Source of the DNA: Ferrimonas aestuarii
Lineage (GTDB): Bacteria > Pseudomonadota > Gammaproteobacteria > Enterobacterales > Shewanellaceae
Direction: 5' to 3'
DNA length: 64,000 bases
Assembly (NCBI RefSeq): GCF_005116665.1
Contig: NZ_SWCJ01000004.1
Coordinates: 62,001-126,000, forward strand
In this document: positions 28,333 to 37,095 of the stretch, in pieces
Numbering within the stretch: the first letter of the stretch is position 1
Layout: the number at the start of each line of letters is the position of its first letter
Translations under genes and position numbers: made by a program
Notes under the pieces: generated by a model
Told to the model about the DNA's origin: nothing
Database searches by the model: none
The model's input: only the letters and a program-made list of their open reading frames with translations

Positions 28333-29925
28333 CTAGGCTGCCAATGACTTCAGGTACCCGCCCTCCATCTCTTTGAGAATATTATCCAACTTAGCCTTAC
28401 TTAAGGCTGCCTCTTCCAATACTTCCATTGGCGTATTCGAGAACGTCAGCACAGACATAATAAGCTCAACCTCAAGGTTCACGTTCCCCTTGTCGGCTAG
28501 CGGCTCGATCTGGCTACGTAAATGGTCTCGAGTCATTTGATCTGACGCTTCACCGTAGGCCTGCAGCAGATAGTCCAGAGCGATTGATTCCGAACGCATG
28601 GCCAGTATTTTGTCTAACTTTCGTTGGCTGACTTTGTCTCTCACATCGACTTTATCGGTATTTTTCTTATTCTCAGCAACGATCTTCTTGCTGACTTGCA
28701 ACACATCGCCTTCGGGGTCGTTAAGCATAGAAATATAAAGGCCACTTTTCAGTCTCATCATGTAGGTGTAGCTTTCGACATAATCCTCGAACAAAAACTT
28801 GAGCTCTCTGGCACTGGAAAACGAATGGTCGCTGCCTGCAATAATGCGACCAATATCCAAGAAGCTTTTCCACAGCCCACTGAGATCATCATGAATTTTG
28901 GTAACACTACGCTTAAAATCAGCTAACGAGCCATTTTTATAATTAGAGAGTTCTTCCTTCTGTTCAACATACCAATTTTTTAATTTTTTCGCCGCTTGAA
29001 TATCCAATATAAATGCTGTTATTAAAAAGGCCGACCCGACGAACACCAATGGCGTTGCCGCCCCCAATACGGTTACACCTATGCCGACCCCGTAAAATGC
29101 ATTACTCACATGACGTAAGGTCTTACTGTACTTATTTAGCTCAAACCCTGGTATTTGACGACTCATGTGTGACGACGCATCAACAATGCACTTGCTAAAA
29201 TTAGAAAATGCATCATTTATCTCCCTTAAATTTGCGAGTAGATGATGACTTTCAGTGATCACATTTAAACAATGCTTCAAATCATTATCTATCCCATAGG
29301 CCAAGCTAACACAGCTGTCGTAGCGTTCTTTATTACCTGGATACCATGTCGAACCTGCACCTCGCGACATCCCCTCAAGCGTATTGATGGTGTCCTTACG
29401 AAATTTATCACGATATACGTCAACATCTTTCTTTTGTTGCTCAAGTGCGTCGATTCTGGCGTTAATAATATCTGCAGAAAAATAATTCTGAGCTTCTTGC
29501 ATTGTCGGAATAAATACCGCACTGTACCAATTAAAAGCAGTAACATTCTTTTTACTGGCAAAAGGTATTTCGATATAAGACTGGGACTCTTTATCAAAAA
29601 TATTAATTACAAAAAAACTGGCATCGTCGTCTCGTTGGTGATTAAAGAGTCTAATATGTTCTTCATCTTCCTCATCATAATTAATTACATAAACTTTTTC
29701 GTTGTATTTAACAAGCTCAAACCACTCTTTAAATGTGTATTTGTAAACCTTTTCAAATAAGGTTTCTCTAAATGCCCCATGTTCAACTTTTATTTCAATG
29801 TTTCGGCTAAACTCTTCTTTATCAGAGTCGTATACCACCGTAAACGTTGTCGAAAACCAATCGCCATTTTCTTTAACCACTGGCAGTTCATGCTTAAATC
29901 GAATCGCTTTTCTTTGAATACCCAT
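28333..29925 (-). CDS. Unrecognised protein with coiled coil and hydrophobic hairpin
   Basis: A 530-residue protein I cannot assign. Residues 1-120 look beta-rich and very acidic/aromatic. Residues 145-270 are helical with coiled-coil character. A strong hydrophobic hairpin of two segments lies near residues 279-315 (GVGIGVTVLGAATPLVFVGSAFLITAFIL). A charged helical part follows, and the C-terminal 90 residues are Leu/Glu/Lys-rich. There is no signal peptide. A soluble helical protein with one buried hydrophobic hairpin is the layout of some alpha-pore-forming toxins and some membrane-remodelling proteins, but this is a shape argument only. The gene is visibly more AT-rich than uvrA and stands alone, which suggests acquisition. 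Confidence 0.5.
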   Translation of the reverse strand: MGIQRKAIRFKHELPVVKENGDWFSTTFTVVYDSDKEEFSRNIEIKVEHGAFRETLFEKVYKYTFKEWFELVKYNEKVYVINYDEEDEEHIRLFNHQRDDDASFFVINIFDKESQSYIEIPFASKKNVTAFNWYSAVFIPTMQEAQNYFSADIINARIDALEQQKKDVDVYRDKFRKDTINTLEGMSRGAGSTWYPGNKERYDSCVSLAYGIDNDLKHCLNVITESHHLLANLREINDAFSNFSKCIVDASSHMSRQIPGFELNKYSKTLRHVSNAFYGVGIGVTVLGAATPLVFVGSAFLITAFILDIQAAKKLKNWYVEQKEELSNYKNGSLADFKRSVTKIHDDLSGLWKSFLDIGRIIAGSDHSFSSARELKFLFEDYVESYTYMMRLKSGLYISMLNDPEGDVLQVSKKIVAENKKNTDKVDVRDKVSQRKLDKILAMRSESIALDYLLQAYGEASDQMTRDHLRSQIEPLADKGNVNLEVELIMSVLTFSNTPMEVLEEAALSKAKLDNILKEMEGGYLKSLAA

Positions 29926-30121
29926 TTGAAGTCCCTATCATTATATGTTGATAAACGCTAGCTAGGTATAGTTCATCGTTCATTCTCCATGTAGGTAGAT
30001 TGATACAGCCAGAGTGTGAGACAACGGCTTGCTTAACCCCCAGTCATTCCCCTTTAATCTCATTATTCTGGCGAGCACTATCAAGACCACATGCTCGGTA
30101 ACTATTGGGATATACGCCGTA

Positions 30122-30664
30122 TTACTGCCTCTTTGACTGCGGCGTCGCAAACACCTGTACCCAGTAATAACGGTAGTCTGACTCGCTGCCCACCACGCAG
30201 GCAAAACCGGTTTGCTGGTAATCAGGACTCATCAGATTGGCACAATGCTCATCGCTGGCCAGCCACTCTTTAACCGCCACCTCCACCTTTGGCTGACCTG
30301 CCGCAATATTCTCTCCAACCCACTGCCACGGATAACCGTAACTGCTGACCCGAAACCCCACATCACGACCATCTCGACCGGTATGACTCAGAAAGTTGTA
30401 GGACGCCATGTCGTACGCGTGCAGTGCCGCAGCGAAACTGAGACGGCTGTCGAGGCTTAATGCAGGAACAGCGGGTAGCTGCTGGTCACCACAACGCATC
30501 CCTTGGGTGCGGTGATGGTTCACCAACGCCAACAAGCGGCTGATGTCCGCTTCACAAGGCAAATAGCTGATCTGATCTTGTTGGCTCGCCGTGCTGGAAG
30601 CCTGTGCCAATAGGGGGATGAATGCCATGGCCACCGCCCCAAGCAAGCCCTTCTGTTTTCCCAT
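30122..30664 (-). CDS. Exported CAP-domain (SCP/PR-1-like) protein
   Basis: A 180-residue protein with a signal peptide (cleavage near AQASS) and one CAP domain: CxxxxLALVNHHR start, an H-A-x-D-M-A stretch, the FLSHTGRDG motif with conserved His, the WQWVGENIAAG motif, and the His in DEHCANLM. These include the His/Glu pairs of the CAP cavity. Bacterial members are extracellular or periplasmic with unclear function. Start ATG at 30664. Confidence 0.85.
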   Translation of the reverse strand: MGKQKGLLGAVAMAFIPLLAQASSTASQQDQISYLPCEADISRLLALVNHHRTQGMRCGDQQLPAVPALSLDSRLSFAAALHAYDMASYNFLSHTGRDGRDVGFRVSSYGYPWQWVGENIAAGQPKVEVAVKEWLASDEHCANLMSPDYQQTGFACVVGSESDYRYYWVQVFATPQSKRQ

Positions 30665-30790
30665 GTTTGCCTAGCAGTCCTTAATCTCTATTCATTCAGT
30701 GTAGGTGGTCGCAATTCAGTTCGACAAAACTCGCTAGTTAGAGATCGGCATTTGGTCTCGCCTTAGGATTTCGCTACACTCAATCTGCCC

Positions 30791-31813
30791 ATGCCGAGAA
30801 GACACTCCGGCATGCCTTCTCAACCTCTTTGCTCTAAGGCCACTGTGCACCTAACCACTCCTCCTCTCAGTCACCAGTTCAGCCATCACGTTGCCCACGG
30901 GCAATCGGGAAAGTCTGCTGAATGGGTTATCCGTTCGCTGTTTCCCTACCTAGATGCACTTATCTGGCAGGACTTTGTTATCGCCAATACGGTGGTCATC
31001 GATGGCAAGGTCAGTGACCTATCTGAAGTGGTTGAAACTGGACAGCGGCTGGATTTTAGCATCGAAAACTATCAAGAAGATGAAGTAGATAGCAACTGGA
31101 AACTGCTGTGGGAAGGGCAAGAGATCATCGCGGTTCATAAGCCGCCTACATTGCCAGTTAGTCGAACCACCCGCAACGTCTACAACAACTTAGTGCAACT
31201 GGTGCGCCGACAAAGTCCTTGGGGCGATGCCCACCTATTACATCGATTGGACCTGGACACCTCAGGCATTGTGCTGATGGCCAAAACCGGTGAGTTCGCC
31301 AGTAAATGGCAACCTCAGCTCAGACAACTTATGGAACAGAAGGTGTACCACGCCATCGTCCATGGCAGCCCCAATTGGCAAACCCGAGAGCTTTTGTGTG
31401 ACCTCAATACCCGAAGCGACAGCCTGATTCGCTGCCAAATGCACATCTGCCTGCCCGGTGAGAAAGGCAAGTTCAGCCACACCCGATTCAAGGTACTTAA
31501 GCGAAGCGAGAACTTCAGCCTAATAAAGTGTCAGCTTATCACCGGCCGCAAGCATCAGATTCGCGCCCACTTAGCGCACCTGGATCACCCCATCGTGGGG
31601 GATAAGATCTACTCCAATAATGGCGACTATTACCTAAAGCGCCTGCAAGATGCGGTTACCGAGGCCGACAAAACCCAACTGGGCAGTGACCATCATCTGC
31701 TGTTGGCCCAGCAAGTGACACTGCGCCTAGATGCACAACAAACCGTCACCATCAGCACCCCACATCGCTCCAAATCCTGGCAAACACTGTGGCAGCAGCA
31801 GTTCAAAAGTTAA
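30791..31813 (+). CDS. RluA-family pseudouridine synthase
   Basis: About 340 residues. An N-terminal S4-like region (WVIRSLFPYLDALIWQDFVIANTVVIDGK) is followed by the catalytic domain with the RluA signature HRLDLDTSG (catalytic Asp). Later motifs KVYHAIVHG and GRKHQIRAHLAHLDHPIVGD are family-standard. The target uridine (rRNA or tRNA) is not clear. ATG at 30791 and at 30812 are both possible starts; neither has a good ribosome-binding site. Transcribed alone and divergent from the CAP gene. Confidence 0.85.
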   Translation: MPRRHSGMPSQPLCSKATVHLTTPPLSHQFSHHVAHGQSGKSAEWVIRSLFPYLDALIWQDFVIANTVVIDGKVSDLSEVVETGQRLDFSIENYQEDEVDSNWKLLWEGQEIIAVHKPPTLPVSRTTRNVYNNLVQLVRRQSPWGDAHLLHRLDLDTSGIVLMAKTGEFASKWQPQLRQLMEQKVYHAIVHGSPNWQTRELLCDLNTRSDSLIRCQMHICLPGEKGKFSHTRFKVLKRSENFSLIKCQLITGRKHQIRAHLAHLDHPIVGDKIYSNNGDYYLKRLQDAVTEADKTQLGSDHHLLLAQQVTLRLDAQQTVTISTPHRSKSWQTLWQQQFKS

Positions 31814-32149
31814 CCCGCAAACCTCTCACCTCGAGTTGCCGGCATTGGCTATGAAATCTTGATCTCATCCAGAGCCAATTTGCCGAACTCGGTCACAAAT
31901 TGAGCCAGATTTGTCGGCTTCAGTATTTCTGAAACTGTAACAAACCAAAATATAAAACCTACAAATCAATCCCTTAAGCCAAGAAATACCCATTAGTGAG
32001 TAGAGGCCATTTAGCAAAAAACTTCACTAACGGTGTGGGTATTTTAGAACCCCAATCCAGTTCCATTCCAATACCCCCAAAGGGGTATGTAGGGGAATTT
32101 TTATTCACCCTAATATCATCACAAATAACTACATACATCGGAGATGATC
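31814..32149 (+). promoter_or_regulatory. nrfA upstream region
   Basis: 336 bases without a gene. The strongest signal is the 7-2-7 inverted repeat listed separately, about 60 bases before nrfA. No convincing FNR palindrome was found. Confidence 0.5.
32072..32087 (+). promoter_or_regulatory. NarP/NarL-like 7-2-7 inverted repeat upstream of nrfA
   Basis: TACCCCC-AA-AGGGGTA. The right half read in reverse is TACCCCT, which fits the TACYYMT heptamer of nitrate/nitrite response regulators; the left half differs at its last base. The 7-2-7 spacing is that preferred by NarP and NarL. Position upstream of a nitrite reductase gene supports the call. Confidence 0.6.
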
Positions 32150-33511
32150 ATGAAGCGTACTCAACAGTTTGCTTTATCCGTAGCCATCGCTGCCTTGTGC
32201 GGCACAGCAGTTGCTAAAAACAGCCCAGAAGACTACAGCAACCCAACTTGGAAGGAAAAATACCCTGAGCAGTATGCCTCTTGGGCCAGCACTTCTGAAT
32301 CCACCGACAAAGGCGATATTCTGGCCGACAACCCCAATGCAGTGATCCTGTTTGGTGGTTACGGCTTTGCCAAAGACTACAACAAACCTCGCGGCCACCA
32401 GTTTGCCATCACCGACCTGACTCGCAGCCTGCGTACCGGCGGCCCAATGGACAACAGCCAAGGTCCAATGGCAGCAAGCTGCTGGGGTTGTAAGACTCCA
32501 GACATGATCCGTATGTACGACGAAGTGGGCGAAGCAACCTTCTCTGACAAGAAGTGGGGCGCTTGGGGTCACGAAATGTCTAACTCCATCGGCTGTGCAG
32601 ACTGTCACGATGCCGAAACTGGCAAGCCAACTCCTGCTCGCCCATTCGCCATGCGCGCCTTTGTTGCAGCGGGTGAGAAGTTCGAAGATCAGGAAGAGAA
32701 CATTCAAGCGGCCATGACCTGTGCTCAGTGCCACGTGGAGTACTACTTCGACGGCACCGACCACAAGAAAGTGAAGTTCCCATGGGACGGCGGTCAGAAC
32801 CCTGATGCAATGCTGGCGTACTACGACGCACTGAACTTCAAAGATTGGACTCACAAGATCTCCAAGGCTCCAATGCTGAAAGCTCAGCACCCTGAGTGGG
32901 AAACCTGGAAGCCTAGCGTTCACGCTGAGATGGACGTGACTTGTATCGATTGTCACATGCCAGAAGTAGAAGCCAACGGCAAAACCTTTACTCGCCACAA
33001 CGTGGGCAATGCCATCGGCAACTTCGATGTAACTTGCTCCGGTTGTCACGACAGCAAAGCCGAGCTGATTGAAACCCTGCACGACAACAAAGTTGCCGTG
33101 AAGGAAGCTCAAAGTGCTGCGGAAGCGGTAATCACCAAAGCCCACTTCGACGCTGGCGAAGCCTGGAAAGCCGGTGCAACCGACGCGGAAATGAAAGCGG
33201 CTCTGTACGACATTCGTCACGCTCAGTGGCGTTGGGACTACGCCATTGCGTCTCACGGTATCCACGCTCACAACCCAAGCCTGGCAATTGAGCAACTGGA
33301 ACTGGCGAAGAAGACCGGCGAACAGGCTCGCGCTAAGCTGAAAACCATCCTAGCCAAGCACGGTGTGTCTAAGGTGACCTACCCAGACTACTCCACCAAA
33401 GCCAAAGCTCAGGTACTGGTTGGCCTAGACAAAGCCAAGCTGGACGCTCAGAAGAAGAAGTTCCTAGAGGAACGTGTTCAGAAAGAGTGGCCAAACAAAG
33501 TTGAGTACTAA
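32150..33511 (+). CDS. nrfA: Ammonia-forming cytochrome c nitrite reductase NrfA
   Basis: 453 residues from the ATG at 32150 (GGAG at 32140-32143; the ATG at 32144 is too close to it). Sec signal peptide ends near TAVA|KNSP. Five haem sites: the special lysine-ligated CWGCK at about residue 111 that marks the NrfA active-site haem, then CADCH, CAQCH, CIDCH and CSGCH. It reduces nitrite to ammonium with six electrons in the periplasm. No nrfB, nrfC or nrfD lies beside it; in Shewanella the quinol dehydrogenase CymA feeds NrfA, and a similar arrangement is likely. Followed by a terminator and a porin gene. Confidence 0.97.
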   Translation: MKRTQQFALSVAIAALCGTAVAKNSPEDYSNPTWKEKYPEQYASWASTSESTDKGDILADNPNAVILFGGYGFAKDYNKPRGHQFAITDLTRSLRTGGPMDNSQGPMAASCWGCKTPDMIRMYDEVGEATFSDKKWGAWGHEMSNSIGCADCHDAETGKPTPARPFAMRAFVAAGEKFEDQEENIQAAMTCAQCHVEYYFDGTDHKKVKFPWDGGQNPDAMLAYYDALNFKDWTHKISKAPMLKAQHPEWETWKPSVHAEMDVTCIDCHMPEVEANGKTFTRHNVGNAIGNFDVTCSGCHDSKAELIETLHDNKVAVKEAQSAAEAVITKAHFDAGEAWKAGATDAEMKAALYDIRHAQWRWDYAIASHGIHAHNPSLAIEQLELAKKTGEQARAKLKTILAKHGVSKVTYPDYSTKAKAQVLVGLDKAKLDAQKKKFLEERVQKEWPNKVEY

Positions 33512-33533
33512 TACTCATTAGGCAGCTTTCCCA

Positions 33534-33560
33534 CGGTTTCCGTTTCGGCGGAAACCGTTC
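33534..33560 (+). terminator. Terminator after nrfA
   Basis: 9-bp stem CGGTTTCCG/CGGAAACCG (33534-33542 with 33549-33557) followed by TTCTCTCCT. Confidence 0.7.
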
Positions 33561-33646
33561 TCTCCTACTCTCTCATCGCCGGAAGGCTGCCCTCTCCTCT
33601 TCCTAAGTCTTTTCAATCATAACCTCCCCCTCTCCGATAGACACAA

Positions 33647-33664
33647 AGAGAAAAAAATTTCTCT
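33647..33664 (+). promoter_or_regulatory. GAGAAA-N4-TTTCTC inverted repeat upstream of the porin gene
   Basis: AGAGAAA-AAAA-TTTCTCT, a 7-4-7 palindrome about 60 bases before the porin. A similar palindrome at 35050-35065 precedes the flavoprotein gene. Possible binding site of a shared regulator. Confidence 0.4.
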
Positions 33665-33726
33665 CGCCACCCATCACATAACCACCGTTGCATCATCGTT
33701 ATGATGGCCGCCCTGTACCACTAACG

Positions 33727-34752
33727 ATGAATAAGATTTCGACTATGTTGCGTCCAATACTCCTGTGCGCCAGCCTATGTGCCAGCACATCAGCTTTGGC
33801 TGGAGCCGCTAACCCTTCTGCCGCAGAGCAGGCTGCCATTCTCGCCCCCAGCCTATTTGGCGACATTCAGGTTCAGGCTCTGATGCAGGAGCACTCAATG
33901 TCTGAATTCGACGCAAAGGAGGCCAATCTCGGCCTAAAAGGCGGTGGCCAGTTGCCCCACTTCTATCTGGGCTACAACTTAATGGCGCAGTACTCCAATA
34001 ATTTGGACGACATCGAAGTGCGTAACGCCTACGCCTTCTTAACCGCCGCCCCCGGTACCCTATTTGTGGGTAAAAGTGACTCAGGCTCCTACCAAGACGT
34101 ATACAGCCATGTGGACATTCACCCGAACCTCAATGCCCACGGCACCGGCAAGCAAGCGCCTTTGCACGAGCAGGGGAAATGGGCCGACAATACCCTAGGC
34201 TACGCCAGCCCTTGGTGGCACTCCGGTGCAGGCGATCTGCAACTGAAAACCTCGGTAACGCCGATGGAAAGCAAGTCTGGCAATCATGGCGACGTGTGGA
34301 TGGGGCGCATCAACTACCGCTACGACAACATCGAAGCGGTACTCAACTACCTAAACATGGCGGGCGACATTGGCGATCAAGACGAAACCTACCATCGAAC
34401 GGCCATGACCCTTCGCGGCCAATTTGACGCAGTAAAGCTGGTGGCATTGGCTGAGTTGACCAACAACAGCTTCAGCCATGCTCAGAACACCTATGTGGCC
34501 TCCGCCAGCTACCAACAAGACCGGTGGCTGTGGGGCATCAGTCATCAATACAAAACCTTTGAAGATGAGCAGCGCTTCCCAGCATTAGGGCTGACCATCG
34601 CCTCAGTCAGGTACCAATACTGGCAAGACCTCAGCTTCTATGTTGAGGGCGCGGTCTACTCCGATGATCCAGCCGACTACGTCGACTTTAGCCAAGATCG
34701 CTTCGCTCACGCGGGCAACAGCCTCGCCTTAGGAATGCTGTTTAGCTTCTAG
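33727..34752 (+). CDS. Outer-membrane porin-like beta-barrel protein
   Basis: About 341 residues from the ATG at 33727, with a signal peptide ending near TSALA|GAAN. The mature part has alternating aromatic strands and ends in LGMLFSF with a C-terminal Phe, the signature of outer-membrane barrels. It has no close similarity to the two paralogous porins at 37895 and 53385. It may admit small anions for NrfA or for the flavoprotein encoded downstream (inference). Confidence 0.75.
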   Translation: MNKISTMLRPILLCASLCASTSALAGAANPSAAEQAAILAPSLFGDIQVQALMQEHSMSEFDAKEANLGLKGGGQLPHFYLGYNLMAQYSNNLDDIEVRNAYAFLTAAPGTLFVGKSDSGSYQDVYSHVDIHPNLNAHGTGKQAPLHEQGKWADNTLGYASPWWHSGAGDLQLKTSVTPMESKSGNHGDVWMGRINYRYDNIEAVLNYLNMAGDIGDQDETYHRTAMTLRGQFDAVKLVALAELTNNSFSHAQNTYVASASYQQDRWLWGISHQYKTFEDEQRFPALGLTIASVRYQYWQDLSFYVEGAVYSDDPADYVDFSQDRFAHAGNSLALGMLFSF

Positions 34753-34781
34753 GTTCAACCGAGTTCATTCATCATCAAGTC

Positions 34782-34806
34782 AAAGGTGCCCCAGTGGCAC
34801 CTTTTT
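34782..34806 (+). terminator. Terminator after the porin gene
   Basis: AAAGGTGCC/GGCACCTTT stem (34782-34790 with 34796-34804), 5-base loop, then a T-run. Confidence 0.9.
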
Positions 34807-35149
34807 TGATTCCCGTCACCACTCTCGTTGCGATACCCACTCCAATTCGAGTTGAATAACCTCCACCTTGGTTACCATAAAGAAACTTTTTCTCGATATG
34901 GCACTGCCAACTGGATCAAAAATCGACGTTTTTCGTCCTGATAGCGCCATCAAACTCCTTAATTAGTTGCGAAACGCTTCACAACTTCTGTGCATTTTGC
35001 TCTCCGGTTTTTCAAAACTGGTGGAAAATCCGCTCGGATTTTTGCCTCGGAGAAAAAAGTTTCTCTCTCAGTCAATCACGGTTTCCTTGTCAGGGCATCA
35101 GTAACCTTGTCAGCAATCAACAACCCCTGACATTCATAAGGTAAAGCCA
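34807..35149 (+). promoter_or_regulatory. Upstream region of the first flavin-reductase module
   Basis: About 340 bases with no gene. Contains an imperfect AAGAAA...TTTCTC repeat near 34880-34894 and a perfect GAGAAA-AAAG-TTTCTC palindrome at 35050-35065. The promoter of the flavoprotein operon must lie here. Confidence 0.45.
35050..35065 (+). promoter_or_regulatory. GAGAAA-N4-TTTCTC inverted repeat before the flavoprotein gene
   Basis: 6-4-6 palindrome with the same half-sites and spacing as the one at 33647-33664, 85 bases before the start codon. Confidence 0.4.
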
Positions 35150-36652
35150 ATGTCTAGCAGACGTTCTTTCCTCAAACTCTCGGCCTCAGTGGCCGCCGGC
35201 GGTCTCACCGCCATGCCCGCTTTTGCAGCGTGCAACGACACCACCTCCTGGGATGAAGAGGTAGACGTTATTGTCATCGGTTCCGGTTTCGCTGGCTTGT
35301 CTGCGGCGTACAACGCCCACAAGAACGGCCTAGGTAAGGTACTGGTTCTGGAAAAAATGCAGGTTATTGGCGGCAACTCCGCCATTAACGGTGGCTGGTT
35401 TGCGGTGCCTAAAAACCCAATTCAGCTGGCCCAAGGCATTCACGACGACAGCCCGGCAGAGCTGGTGAAAGACCAGATCATCTCCGGCCGTGGCATGGCT
35501 AACGTAGAGGCCCTAACCCAGATCGCTGAACACGCTCTGGATGCCTACCACCAGTGCATCGACACCGGCGTAGAGTTCCGTGAAGGCTTCAACATTCAAG
35601 TTGGCGGTCACAATAAGGCTCGCGCCATTCGCACCAAGCACGGCGTTGGCGGTGACATCACCACCAAGCTGTATGAAGCCGGTGTGAAAATGGGCATCGA
35701 ATACCGCCTGCAGAACTACGTGGAACAGTTCGTCATGGACGGCCAAGAGATCCAGGGCTTGGTGGTTCGTCACGGCTATCGCTTCCCAGATCAAAAAACC
35801 GGTAGCCTGCGCCGCATTAAAGCCCGCAAAGGCGTTGTGCTGGCCAGTGGTGGCTTTACCCGCAACATGGAGCTGCGCGCAGCGGTGGACCCATCTCTGG
35901 ATCCAACTCTGGATGGCACCAACCACAAAGGTGCCACCGGCGAAGTGATGCTGGAAGCGATGGCCCATGGTGCCCTGCCGGTTCACCTGAACATGATCCA
36001 AACCGGTCACTGGGGCTCCCCAGATGAGGGTGGCTTCGGCTGGTCGAATGCCCTGCTGTCCATCGGTTGGCACCAAGGCATCTCAGTCAGCGTACTGAGC
36101 GGCAAGCGCTATATGGACGAACGAGCGGACCGTCTGACCTGCTCCACCGCCATTATGAAGAATCGCTACCAAGATGGCTCTCCGGCCTACCCTATCGTGT
36201 TCTTCAACCATGCCCCTTACGCCAAAGACGAGCGCGTTACTCGCGCCCTACGGGACAAGATGGCTTGGAAAGTGGACTCTCTGGAGGGGATTGCCAAGCA
36301 GTTCAACCTGCCATTGGCCGAACTGAAAAACACCGTTGCGCGCTACAACAAACACGTTGAAGCCCGTCAGGATCCGGATTTCGGACGCAAGATGGACACC
36401 GCAGAAGTGCTCACCGGCCCATTTGTGGTCTCGCGCATCTGGCCAAAAGTCCATTACTGCATGGGTGGTTTGAAGACCGATCTGGATGGCCGCGTTGTCG
36501 ATGGCCGCACCATGAAACCGATCCGCAAGATGTATGCCGCGGGCGAAGTTACCGGTGGCGTACACGGCCACGCTCGCTTGAGCTCCACCTCCTGCCTTGA
36601 GTGTCTGGTAAACGGCATCATCGTAGGCAAAACCCTCGTTGCTGACGCCTAA
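35150..36652 (+). CDS. Tat-exported flavoprotein reductase (fumarate/methacrylate reductase-like)
   Basis: A 500-residue FAD protein of the flavocytochrome c family without the haem domain. Tat signal (SRRSFLKL, cleavage near PAFA|ACND), FAD motif GSGFAG at 44-49, second FAD motif GEVTGGVHG near 465-473. Manual comparison with Shewanella Fcc3 recalled from memory: catalytic Arg402 corresponds to Arg328 (MDERADR), His504 to His435 and Arg544 to Arg476, all kept. His505 is Tyr436, and the Glu378/Arg381 proton path and the NRLGGNA loop (here ARLSSTSC) are changed. So it is a reductase of an activated C=C bond, but probably not of fumarate. The tetrahaem cytochrome 12 bases downstream should be its electron donor, as in methacrylate reductases with separate subunits. 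Confidence 0.82.
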   Translation: MSSRRSFLKLSASVAAGGLTAMPAFAACNDTTSWDEEVDVIVIGSGFAGLSAAYNAHKNGLGKVLVLEKMQVIGGNSAINGGWFAVPKNPIQLAQGIHDDSPAELVKDQIISGRGMANVEALTQIAEHALDAYHQCIDTGVEFREGFNIQVGGHNKARAIRTKHGVGGDITTKLYEAGVKMGIEYRLQNYVEQFVMDGQEIQGLVVRHGYRFPDQKTGSLRRIKARKGVVLASGGFTRNMELRAAVDPSLDPTLDGTNHKGATGEVMLEAMAHGALPVHLNMIQTGHWGSPDEGGFGWSNALLSIGWHQGISVSVLSGKRYMDERADRLTCSTAIMKNRYQDGSPAYPIVFFNHAPYAKDERVTRALRDKMAWKVDSLEGIAKQFNLPLAELKNTVARYNKHVEARQDPDFGRKMDTAEVLTGPFVVSRIWPKVHYCMGGLKTDLDGRVVDGRTMKPIRKMYAAGEVTGGVHGHARLSSTSCLECLVNGIIVGKTLVADA

Positions 36653-36664
36653 GGAGACCCAGAG

Positions 36665-37030
36665 ATGAAAGCACAACTTGTTGGCCTGGCTCTGGCCCTA
36701 ATGAGCGCCCAGTTTGCCCACGCCGGTGATCTGGTTCCAATTAAAGGCAACATCGAAGGGCGCACCAATCACCAGTTCCTATACGAGGACGGCTGTAAAG
36801 GCTGCCACTCAGGCTCTGCTCGCAAATTGGTAGACGACAGCGCCTGTGTTGAGTGTCACGGCGACATCAACAGCATCGAAATTACCACTGAGTTGGTGTT
36901 GGAAGAGGCAAACCCTCATAACAGCATCCACTACAACAAAGGTGCCAGCTGCCTAGCCTGTCACAGTGAGCATGAAAAAAGTGCCCCACTATGCACCGAC
37001 TGCCACCGCACTTGGTTTAACGAACGCTAA
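36665..37030 (+). CDS. Periplasmic tetrahaem cytochrome c, electron-donor subunit
   Basis: A 121-residue protein with signal peptide (cleavage near QFAHA|GDLV) and four CxxCH sites (CKGCH, CVECH, CLACH, CTDCH) plus extra His residues for the second axial ligands. It corresponds to the haem domain of flavocytochrome c made as a separate chain, and lies 12 bases after the flavoprotein gene with AAGGAG before its ATG. It should pass electrons from a membrane quinol dehydrogenase (CymA-like, not in this window) to the flavoprotein. Confidence 0.9.
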   Translation: MKAQLVGLALALMSAQFAHAGDLVPIKGNIEGRTNHQFLYEDGCKGCHSGSARKLVDDSACVECHGDINSIEITTELVLEEANPHNSIHYNKGASCLACHSEHEKSAPLCTDCHRTWFNER

Positions 37031-37095
37031 TAACAGATCGGCGGCTGCAAGGCCGCCAACCCAAAATACTAATCACACTCATCTGGAGATGAACG

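Noticed and set aside
32174..33295. A 373-codon minus-strand open frame inside nrfA
   Set aside because: Fully antisense to a gene with five haem motifs, with a Val/His/Cys-rich translation typical of shadow frames.
33727..34752. Assigning the nrfA-adjacent porin as a third member of the module porin family
   Set aside because: It lacks the PFGN and GTINGTEY motifs shared by the porins at 37895 and 53385, so it is not a close paralogue.
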